Source: JBMTVN01 sp046047235
GTDB taxonomy: Bacteria > Verrucomicrobiota > Verrucomicrobiia > Limisphaerales > JAHDYP01
Length of the DNA: 5,839 bases
NCBI GenBank assembly: GCA_046047235.1
Contig: JBJOII010000198.1
Location: forward strand, 1 to 5,839
Direction of reading: 5' to 3'
Under the pieces are notes generated by a model that saw nothing but the letters and a program-made list of their open reading frames with translations, did not search any database and was not told where the DNA came from. Positions 1 through 5,839 of this stretch are shown in pieces (positions within the stretch are counted from its first letter, which is position 1; each line of letters begins with the position of its first letter). A program made the translations under genes and the position numbers.

Positions 1-529
1 TACCCGCCTGCCCATGCGCTCCACGTAAGGGCCTCCCCCCCATCATCACCGCCGTCCCAATCCCCGTCCCCAAGGTCATCATCACGACATTGTCCACCCC
101 AACCGCCGCACCATGCCGCCACTCACCCGCCAACGCCGCGTTGGCATCCCCATCCACTACAAGATCCCATCCCGTCCTCCGCTTCACCCAACCCGCCACA
201 TCCAACTCCACCGCATCGTCAAACTTGCCCTCCGGCGTGGATAAAATCCTCCCCGTAACCGGCTCAATAATCCCCGGGAACGCCATACCCACCCGCACCC
301 CGGCCCCTCCAACGACTCCCGCCCGCGCTCCCAACTCCCCACTGAACCCAACCATCCTCTCCAGCAAATCAACAAACAACTCCCCACGCCGAACCTCAAG
401 CTCGCCTCTCACCAATAACCGCCCGCCCCGTACCCATCCCAACTTGACCAGCGTCCCACCTATATCCCACGCCAGAACAAAAGCACCCTCAGCGGCCGTA
501 TCGTTTTCTTCTGGATCAATATTCGCCAT
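1..529 (-). CDS. ROK-family sugar kinase, N-terminal part (truncated by window edge)
   Basis: The 176 visible codons start at ATG 529-527 and run off the left edge without a stop. Sequence evidence: the phosphate-binding DIGGT motif is at residues 22-26. The catalytic-loop region DGDANAA is at 126-132, where D128 aligns with the catalytic Asp of the usual NDAN motif and Asn is replaced by Gly. The nucleotide-binding LGTGIGTA is at 153-160, and the G-x-P-x-x-GAHGQAG stretch is at 165-176. The zinc-binding Cys cluster expected further on would lie outside the window. Only 21 residues precede DIGGT, so there is no N-terminal helix-turn-helix. This argues for a cytoplasmic hexose kinase (glucokinase, mannokinase or fructokinase type) rather than a NagC/XylR repressor. 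An in-frame TAG lies upstream of the ATG, which supports this start, although no Shine-Dalgarno is visible. It is divergent from the GH92 gene across 66 bp and probably phosphorylates the sugar released and imported by that operon. Exact substrate cannot be read from the motifs. Confidence 0.88.
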   Translation of the reverse strand, partial: MANIDPEENDTAAEGAFVLAWDIGGTLVKLGWVRGGRLLVRGELEVRRGELFVDLLERMVGFSGELGARAGVVGGAGVRVGMAFPGIIEPVTGRILSTPEGKFDDAVELDVAGWVKRRTGWDLVVDGDANAALAGEWRHGAAVGVDNVVMMTLGTGIGTAVMMGGRPLRGAHGQAG

Positions 530-595
530 GTTGACTCGGGGAAATAATGAACTTGGCTAAACAGCCGCCTGCCAAGCAAAATCCAGTTCAACCCG
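530..595. promoter_or_regulatory. Divergent intergenic region between ROK kinase and GH92 operon
   Basis: This 66-bp gap separates two gene starts facing away from each other, so it must hold or overlap promoters for both. It is richer in A and T than the flanking genes, especially around 541-562. A TTGACT hexamer at 531-536 resembles a sigma-70 -35 box, but no convincing -10 box follows at 16-18 bp, so I do not assign a promoter. Neither start (529 on minus, 596 on plus) has a purine-rich Shine-Dalgarno block within 15 bases. The role is inferred from gene arrangement. Confidence 0.5.
552..576. repeat. Inverted repeat, possible operator or leader hairpin
   Basis: CTTGGC at 552-557 and GCCAAG at 571-576 are perfect inverted copies separated by 13 bases. 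A second, nested inverted repeat, GGCT at 555-558 with AGCC at 563-566, shares the left arm, so two alternative pairings are possible. It sits in the middle of the divergent gap, 20 bp before the GH92 start, where an operator for a sugar-responsive regulator would be expected. Six-base arms can occur by chance and no regulator gene is in the window, so the function is speculative. Confidence 0.3.
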
Positions 596-3022
596 ATGAA
601 CCATTCCCCGCGTCGCAGATCGACATCCTCCTGGGTCCACATCGCACTCGCCTTCCTGCCCCTGGCCGGCATCGCCCACACTGCCACCCCCCCGCCACTC
701 CCGCTCGGCTACGTCGACCCATGGATCGGTTCCGCCCACTGCCGATGGTTCTTCTTCACCCCCGCCGCCACACCCTTCGGCATGGCCAAACCCAGCCCCT
801 GCACGGATGCCCACCTCGGTAACCGTAGCGGCTGGGAGGCGGTCGGCTACGACGGCCGACATACCTCCATCGAGGGCTTCGCCCAATTCCGCGAATTCCA
901 GATCGGTGGCGTCGTCCTCATGCCCACCACCGGCACGCTCATCACAACTCCAGGAACCGACGACAACCCCGACGCAGGCTACCGCTCACGCTTCGATCGC
1001 CCGGAAGAAATCGCCCAGCCCGGCTACTATCAGGTCAGGCTCAAGGACTACAACATCCTCGCCGAACTCACCTCCACACCCCGGGTCGCTCTCCATCGCT
1101 ATACTTTCCCCACCAACGAAACAGGGCATGTCCTCTTTCAAATCGGCAGCCGACAAGGCGAAAGCGGCCCGGTGCTGGACGCCTACGTCCACCAATCCTC
1201 TGAACGGGAACTGGAAGGCATGGTCACCACGCTCCCGGAATACGTCCGCCAATATCAACCCGGCGCCAACGTGCGCATGTACTTCGTGGCCCAGCTGAGC
1301 CATGCCCCCTCCAAATGCTCGACGTTCAGAAACGAACAGATCTACCCCGGACAATCCTCAATCGCCGGTGCAGGCGCAGGCATCGCCCTCGACTTCAAAC
1401 CCTCAGGCAGGGCAGGGGAGCCAGTCGTCATCAAGATCGGCCTCTCCTACACCAGCATCGCCAATGCCCGACTCAATCTGACCACGGAAGCACAGGACCT
1501 GTCTTTTGATGCCGCCAAAACCGCCGCACAAAATCATTGGGCCGAAATGCTCGACCGCGTCCATGTAGAAGGCGGACAAGAATCCGACCGCGTCAAATTC
1601 TATACCGGCCTCTACCACGCACTCCTCGGACGCGGGCTCGCTAGCGATGTCAACGGCGCCTACCCCAAAAACGACGGCGGAACCGGCCAAATACCCTGCG
1701 ACCAAAACGGCCGTCCGCTCTACCACCACTACAACTCAGACGCAGTCTGGGGCACGTTCTGGAACCTCACCCAACTCTGGGCCCTCGCTTACCCCGACTA
1801 CTTCAGCGAATACGTCCGCTGCCACCTCGACCACTACCGCGATTGCGGCTGGCTCCCCGATAGCATCGCCACAGCCAAATTCGTCTCCGGCGTCGGGACG
1901 GACTATATGGGGCTCGTCGTCGCCAGCGCCTACCTCCGCGGTATCCGTGATTTCGATCCGGAGATCGCCCTCCAGGCCGCCCTAAAGAACGAACTCGGCT
2001 GGCAGAACCGCCCCCTCGGTGTCGGCAAAGCCGACCTCCAGTCGTTCCTCAAGCTCGGCTATTCGCCCCTGCTCAAAAGTGTCCCCGGCTTCTCCGGCTC
2101 CACCGCCGAGGGCTCCCAGTTCTCCGTCTCCCACACGCTCGAATACAGCTTCTCCGCCTACGCGGTCTCCCAACTCGCCGCAAGCCTGGGACATTCCACG
2201 GAAGCCCGCCAACTGCAGGAACTCTCCTCAGCCTGGCAGCAACTCTGGGACCCCGAGTCCGGCTTCATCCGACCCAAAGACGCCAATGGTGTCTTCCTCG
2301 AGGATTTTAACCCCCGCAAACCCTGGCTCGGCTACCAGGAAGGCAACGCCTGGCAATACACGTTCTACGTTCCACACGACCCCGCCGGCCTCATCCAACG
2401 ACTCGGCCCAAACACGTTCAACGCCCGGCTCGAAGACGTCTTCAACCAAGCGGAACAAACGCTCTTCGGCGGCGGACGCACGGTTGACGCCTTCAGCGGG
2501 GTCGAAAACGTCTATAACCACGGCAATCAGCCAAGCCTCCACATCGCCTGGCTCTTCAATTACGGCGGCCAACCCTGGCGCACCCAACACTGGGTCCGCC
2601 GTATCTGCAACGTCTTCTACGGCACAGAAATCCTCCATGGCTACGGCTTCGGCCAGGACGAAGACCAGGGCCAGCTCGGAGCCTGGTTCGTCCTCGCTGC
2701 CATGGGACTCTTCGACGTCCAGGGCCTCACCTCCACCCAGGCAACACTGCAACTCGCCACGCCTCTGTTCGACCACATCCGCATCCAGCTCCACCCCAAA
2801 TACTACCCCGGCGGGCAGTTCACCATCACCACGCGAAATCAACACCACGCGAACCCCTATATCCGAAATGCCCGACTGAACGGCAAAACCCTCGAACAAT
2901 GCTGGATTCCCTGGGACACAATCACCGCCGGAGGCCACCTGGAACTGGATCTGACTCCTCAACCCAACACGGACTGGGGCATCCAGAAACCCCCGCCCTC
3001 AGGATTTCCCGGCAATCTCTGA
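596..3022 (+). CDS. Secreted GH92 glycoside hydrolase (alpha-mannosidase family)
   Basis: An 808-residue protein, a usual length for GH92, a family of calcium-dependent, inverting exo-alpha-mannosidases. Residues 6-8 are Arg, followed by a hydrophobic stretch at about 14-27 and a likely Sec cleavage after A27 (G-I-A); there is no lipobox Cys. The N-terminal beta-sandwich domain begins with YVDPWIG (39-45) and contains PFGM (60-63) and GGVVLMPTTG (104-113). The catalytic (alpha/alpha)6 domain starts near FYTGLYHALL (335-344). It continues with SVSHTLEYSFSAYA (510-523) and EGNAWQYTFYVPHD (582-595), where E582 is the expected general acid. NHGNQPS follows at 641-647, then GQDEDQGQLGAWFV (686-699), whose D688 and D690 fit the acidic pair that activates water. 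Substrates in the family include N-glycan and fungal alpha-mannans. Oddities: GNQPS where many members have GNEPS, and an N-terminal segment (SAHCRWFFFTP, 46-56) in place of the more usual GTxxxGxxxPG. It acts in the periplasm or outside the cell. The ATG at 596 gives an intact signal peptide, which decides the start. The porter gene follows 12 bp downstream. Confidence 0.94.
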   Translation: MNHSPRRRSTSSWVHIALAFLPLAGIAHTATPPPLPLGYVDPWIGSAHCRWFFFTPAATPFGMAKPSPCTDAHLGNRSGWEAVGYDGRHTSIEGFAQFREFQIGGVVLMPTTGTLITTPGTDDNPDAGYRSRFDRPEEIAQPGYYQVRLKDYNILAELTSTPRVALHRYTFPTNETGHVLFQIGSRQGESGPVLDAYVHQSSERELEGMVTTLPEYVRQYQPGANVRMYFVAQLSHAPSKCSTFRNEQIYPGQSSIAGAGAGIALDFKPSGRAGEPVVIKIGLSYTSIANARLNLTTEAQDLSFDAAKTAAQNHWAEMLDRVHVEGGQESDRVKFYTGLYHALLGRGLASDVNGAYPKNDGGTGQIPCDQNGRPLYHHYNSDAVWGTFWNLTQLWALAYPDYFSEYVRCHLDHYRDCGWLPDSIATAKFVSGVGTDYMGLVVASAYLRGIRDFDPEIALQAALKNELGWQNRPLGVGKADLQSFLKLGYSPLLKSVPGFSGSTAEGSQFSVSHTLEYSFSAYAVSQLAASLGHSTEARQLQELSSAWQQLWDPESGFIRPKDANGVFLEDFNPRKPWLGYQEGNAWQYTFYVPHDPAGLIQRLGPNTFNARLEDVFNQAEQTLFGGGRTVDAFSGVENVYNHGNQPSLHIAWLFNYGGQPWRTQHWVRRICNVFYGTEILHGYGFGQDEDQGQLGAWFVLAAMGLFDVQGLTSTQATLQLATPLFDHIRIQLHPKYYPGGQFTITTRNQHHANPYIRNARLNGKTLEQCWIPWDTITAGGHLELDLTPQPNTDWGIQKPPPSGFPGNL

Positions 3023-3034
3023 CCCCATAAACCT

Positions 3035-4396
3035 ATGCCCACCGCATCACTCCACCCGCGATTCAACCCGCTCCTGCTCGTCACACTCGTGGCCGCCAGC
3101 GGAGGATTTCTCTTCGGTTACGACACCGCCGTCATCAACGGCGCCAACCAATACCTCAGTACCCACTTCGGCCTCACCCCCACCCAGGAAGGTACCGCCG
3201 GAGCCAGCGCCATCCTCGGCTGTATCCCCGGCGCCATGCTCGCAGGCTTCTTCAGCGACCGCTTCGGCCGACGCAAGGTCCTCTTCGTCGCAGCCTTCCT
3301 CTACGCCGCGTCCGCCCTGTTCTCCGCCATCCCCAGGACTTTCGACCAGTTCCTCATCGCCCGCTTCATCGGCGGTATCGGCATCGGCACGTCCTCCATG
3401 GTCTGCCCCGTCTACATGGCCGAAATCGCCCCGGCATCCAAACGCGGCCGCCTCGGATCTCTGTTCCAACTCGGTATCGTCGTCGGCATCTTCCTCACGC
3501 TCTTCATCAACGCCTGGATCCAGGGCAGGGGAGACGACACCTGGAACACCGCGTCTGGCTGGCGCTGGATGCTCGGCGCCGAACTCGCTCCAGCCCTCCT
3601 CATGTGGGCCCTCCTCTTCCTCTCACCCGAAAGCCCGCGCTGGCTCATCCAGGCCAACCGTGAACCCGAAGCCCGAGCCATCCTGAAGGCCGTGTCCAGC
3701 CCCAAGGAAGCCGATGCCCAAATCAATGCCGTCAAATCGGTCCTCAGCCAGGAAGAAGGACGCTTCAGCGAACTCTTCCACCACCGCTTCCGCCTCCCCC
3801 TCATCCTCGCCATAGGCCTCATGGCCTGCTCCCAGTTCAGCGGCATCAACGCCATCATGTATTACTCCACCAAAATCTTCACCACGGCCGGCGTCGGCGT
3901 CAAAAACGCCTTCATGGCCTCGGTCGTCATCGGCCTCGTCAACCTCCTGTTCACTTTCGTCGCCATCCTCCTCGTCGATAAAGCCGGACGCCGACCTCTC
4001 CTCCTCGCCGGCCTCAGCATCCAAGTCATCGCCCTCGGCAGCGTCGGACTCATCTTCCTCGGCTCCACCCAAGGCATCCTGCTCCTCCTCGCTATCCTCA
4101 CCTTTATCGCCGCCTTCGCCATGGCCCTCGGCCCCATCCCCTGGATACTCTGCTCAGAAATATTCCCCACACGCATCCGCGGCCGAGCCATGTCCGTCGC
4201 CACTTTCACCATCTGGTCCGCCTGTTACATCGTCGCCCAAACCTTCCCCATGCTCCACGACAACCCCGCCATCGGCCCCGCAAAAACGTTCTTCATCTAC
4301 GCCGCCTGCAGCCTCGTCGGCTTCGTCTTCGTCCTGAAACTGCTCCCTGAAACCAAAGGACGCAGCCTCGAAGACATCGAAGCATCATGGAAATAG
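3035..4396 (+). CDS. MFS sugar porter (XylE/GLUT-type sugar:proton symporter)
   Basis: A 453-residue inner-membrane protein with about 12 hydrophobic segments and the full signature set of the sugar porter family. GGFLFGYDTAVINGA lies in helix 1 (23-37); D30 aligns with the proton-coupling Asp27 of XylE. Motif A occurs twice, as DRFGRRK (75-81) and DKAGRRP (315-321). Also present are RFIGGIGIG (110-118), PVYMAEIAP with KRGRL (125-140), PESPRWL (198-204), QFSGINAIMYY (267-277), GPIPWILCSEIFP (366-378) and PETKGRSLEDIE (438-449). Sugar-contact positions Q145, Q267, N272 and W370 match those of XylE/GLUT proteins. S266 replaces the first Gln of the common QQ pair. The length is normal and both ends are intact. 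It would import a monosaccharide, plausibly mannose, glucose or a similar hexose, with protons. The start at 3035 lies 12 bp after the GH92 stop and lacks a Shine-Dalgarno, so translation may be coupled. Exact substrate cannot be fixed by family motifs. Confidence 0.96.
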   Translation: MPTASLHPRFNPLLLVTLVAASGGFLFGYDTAVINGANQYLSTHFGLTPTQEGTAGASAILGCIPGAMLAGFFSDRFGRRKVLFVAAFLYAASALFSAIPRTFDQFLIARFIGGIGIGTSSMVCPVYMAEIAPASKRGRLGSLFQLGIVVGIFLTLFINAWIQGRGDDTWNTASGWRWMLGAELAPALLMWALLFLSPESPRWLIQANREPEARAILKAVSSPKEADAQINAVKSVLSQEEGRFSELFHHRFRLPLILAIGLMACSQFSGINAIMYYSTKIFTTAGVGVKNAFMASVVIGLVNLLFTFVAILLVDKAGRRPLLLAGLSIQVIALGSVGLIFLGSTQGILLLLAILTFIAAFAMALGPIPWILCSEIFPTRIRGRAMSVATFTIWSACYIVAQTFPMLHDNPAIGPAKTFFIYAACSLVGFVFVLKLLPETKGRSLEDIEASWK

Positions 4397-4406
4397 CCAC
4401 CCCTGC

Positions 4407-5839
4407 TTAGGGCTTCCGGGCCAGCTCATTCATCAGGAGCATGGTGTGCGCAACCGACTCCATCCAATACTCGGTCGTCTGCCACCATCCAGGCAACAGA
4501 ACCGGCTGATCCTCCTCCGAGGTGCCAATCCCCGCCATCACCGCTCCGACAATCCTCGGTGTGTGCGGAACAAACTCCGTGGTCTTGAAATAGTCCGGCT
4601 GGTTGAACCCAACACCCTCCACGGTGGATGCGTTAAACGGATTTGCCCCCAAAATGTAGTCCAGCTGCCGCTGCGCAATGCCCCGCAACTCCGGCCGTCC
4701 CAGAATCCGCGCAACCTTCACCAGCGCCGCCCCGGTAGACGCCAGATGCGGAGTGACCCCGTTCCACCAGGCATCATCCTCGTGGTTCTCATAACCCCAG
4801 CGATAGAACAGCTCACCCAACCTCCGGCCTCCACCCGGATCAGTCACATAAAGCGAGTAGGGGAGCTGCCCGTAACTGCTCCGCTCAGCCAAAGGCAGCA
4901 CGGTCCCCTCCACATGGGTGTAAAGGGCCTGCAATGCCCTGGTAGCCTCAGGCGCCCCCACAAACACCTCGCAGAACGTGCATAAACCCCACAACGGAAG
5001 ATTGCCCATCGGCAAGTTGTGCGCAGGCACAGATACCAGGCCACTCTGACCGTCCGCCAACTCAACCTTCTGCCTGCGAACAAAGAACCCCGACGGCACC
5101 CCCTCTCTCCCATCCTGCAGCTGCAGCAACGCCGTCAGGAATTCCATGGCCTCCGCCCGGTGCCGACCTTCCAGCGTCGCCCCAAACAACCGGCTCGCCG
5201 CAGCCAACGCTCCACCCACAGCATGCGGATCGTTCCGGTCCAACCGCTGGATCTGCCAGGCATAAGCACGGCTCGCCGCCTCCCGACATCGCTTGGAATA
5301 CTCCGGATCCTGCTTCGCAAACACCTGCGAAACCGACACCTGCGCCATGGCAAAAACAAATTGAATGTCCGGTGCAGCCGGAGTGGCCACAATCACCCGG
5401 TCGTCCGGCGTGTCCACCACGTTGTCCGTAAAACGGTTGTTGTCACCATGCCTCGCCACATCACCCCCCACATGGCTCATCATGTAACCAGCCGGTTCCT
5501 GCATGTTCAGGAAGTAACGGTTGCCCCACTGGATCTCGTCCAACACCCGCCGCTTGAGGCTCCCTTCCTCCAGCGCCACCGCCCAGTCCGACAAAGCCCA
5601 TAACCCGGTTATGGTCATGCCCCACTTGCGCAGATCCGCCGCATCATGCCAGCCACCCGCGACATCCTGATGCGCCTTGGTGTCCGAACGCCGCCCATCG
5701 TCCGCATGTTGCCCACGCTCCCAGCCATGCACCGGATCCCCACAGCGCTGCCATAAAAACCAGTTCAAGTGCTTGTCCAAAAACCACGTGTGCAGGCCAG
5801 CCCGAATCCCAAATGCAGACGACGTCCAGGACCCGCACC
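4407..5839 (-). CDS. GH9-family glycoside hydrolase (endoglucanase type), C-terminal part
   Basis: The reading frame is open through the right edge: 476 codons plus stop (TAA, rc of 4407-4409) are visible and the N-terminus is missing. Upstream of the internal TTG at 5780 the frame continues as family-like sequence (SSAFGIRAGLHTWFL), so that TTG is not the start. In visible numbering, QRCG at 30-33 leads to GGWHDAADLRKW at 61-72. D65 and D68 align with the catalytic base pair of GH9 (usually DAGD). LDYILGANPFNAS lies near the C-terminus, then VPHTPR (424-429), matching the active-site pHHR region, and TEYWMESVAH (455-464), whose E460 aligns with the catalytic acid. The protein ends 16 residues later, so there is no C-terminal cellulose-binding module, dockerin or sorting tail. 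GH9 enzymes are inverting hydrolases acting on cellulose and other beta-glucans, glucomannan or xyloglucan; some are exo-acting. A signal peptide and Ig-like domain may lie beyond the window. It converges on the porter gene with a 10-bp gap and is not in its operon. Confidence 0.91.
   Translation of the reverse strand, partial: CGSWTSSAFGIRAGLHTWFLDKHLNWFLWQRCGDPVHGWERGQHADDGRRSDTKAHQDVAGGWHDAADLRKWGMTITGLWALSDWAVALEEGSLKRRVLDEIQWGNRYFLNMQEPAGYMMSHVGGDVARHGDNNRFTDNVVDTPDDRVIVATPAAPDIQFVFAMAQVSVSQVFAKQDPEYSKRCREAASRAYAWQIQRLDRNDPHAVGGALAAASRLFGATLEGRHRAEAMEFLTALLQLQDGREGVPSGFFVRRQKVELADGQSGLVSVPAHNLPMGNLPLWGLCTFCEVFVGAPEATRALQALYTHVEGTVLPLAERSSYGQLPYSLYVTDPGGGRRLGELFYRWGYENHEDDAWWNGVTPHLASTGAALVKVARILGRPELRGIAQRQLDYILGANPFNASTVEGVGFNQPDYFKTTEFVPHTPRIVGAVMAGIGTSEEDQPVLLPGWWQTTEYWMESVAHTMLLMNELARKP

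Noticed and set aside
35..41. Run of seven C (seven G in the kinase) as a possible frameshift site
   Set aside because: The kinase frame stays intact on both sides: LGTGIGTA before it and GAHGQAG after it are in the same frame, so no shift is needed.
531..536. TTGACT as a -35 promoter box for the GH92 operon
   Set aside because: No reasonable -10 hexamer is found at 16-18 bp spacing, so the match is not enough to call a promoter.
90..560. Plus-strand open frame of 156 codons at the left end
   Set aside because: Its product is low-complexity Pro/Ser/Thr/Asn with no family motif, and it lies opposite the ROK kinase frame, which has DIGGT, GDAN and LGTGIG motifs in order.
2019..2879. Plus-strand open frame of 286 codons inside the GH92 gene
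   Set aside because: It is a frame-shifted shadow of C-ending codons, rich in Ser/Pro/Thr, while the overlapping GH92 frame carries the catalytic motifs.
2228..2962. Minus-strand open frame of 244 codons opposite GH92
   Set aside because: Glu/Gly/Val-rich composition is typical of the antisense of GC-rich genes; there are no recognisable motifs and it lies wholly within a well-supported gene.
4401..4412. CCCT-GCTT-AGGG inverted repeat between the convergent genes as a terminator
   Set aside because: The stem is only 4 bp, with no extension and no T-run on either side, so it is too weak to act as an intrinsic terminator.
4446..5603. Two long plus-strand frames opposite the GH9 gene (4446-4985 and 5019-5603)
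   Set aside because: Both are Arg/His/Pro/Leu-rich antisense shadows; the minus-strand frame shows ordered GH9 motifs throughout.
5778..5780. TTG as the start codon of the GH9 gene
   Set aside because: The frame continues upstream to the window edge with sensible GH9-like residues leading into the QRCG region, so the true start is outside the window.

Overview
The window is bacterial, GC-rich and dense with sugar-metabolism genes. It holds four protein genes and almost no spacer. None of the three visible starts has a clear Shine-Dalgarno sequence. The plus strand is rich in C over G whichever strand is coding. The gene repertoire (secreted GH92, XylE-type sugar porter, ROK kinase, GH9, no SusC/SusD pair) would fit a carbohydrate-degrading member of the Verrucomicrobiota/Planctomycetota group. 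That placement is an inference from gene style, not something the sequence proves; Acidobacteriota or a related phylum is also possible.

Layout: (1) 1-529, minus strand: the first 176 codons of a ROK-family sugar kinase that runs off the left edge. (2) 530-595: a 66-bp divergent intergenic region with a 6-bp inverted repeat. (3) 596-3022, plus strand: a complete secreted GH92 alpha-mannosidase-type glycoside hydrolase. (4) 3035-4396, plus strand: a complete sugar porter of the major facilitator superfamily, 12 bp behind the GH92 gene and almost certainly in the same transcript. (5) 4407-5839, minus strand: the C-terminal 476 codons of a GH9 (endoglucanase-type) hydrolase, convergent with the porter and open at the right edge.

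Together, genes 1-3 read as a compact route for releasing, importing and phosphorylating a hexose. The GH92 enzyme would free mannose from alpha-mannosides outside the cytoplasm, the porter would import the monosaccharide with protons, and the ROK kinase would trap it as a sugar phosphate. The GH9 enzyme points to a second, beta-glucan-like substrate nearby. All families are well known. I do not see an undescribed type of system here. The points worth a second look are the strand-following codon bias, substitutions at conserved positions in three of the proteins, the divergent inverted repeat and the absence of Shine-Dalgarno sites.
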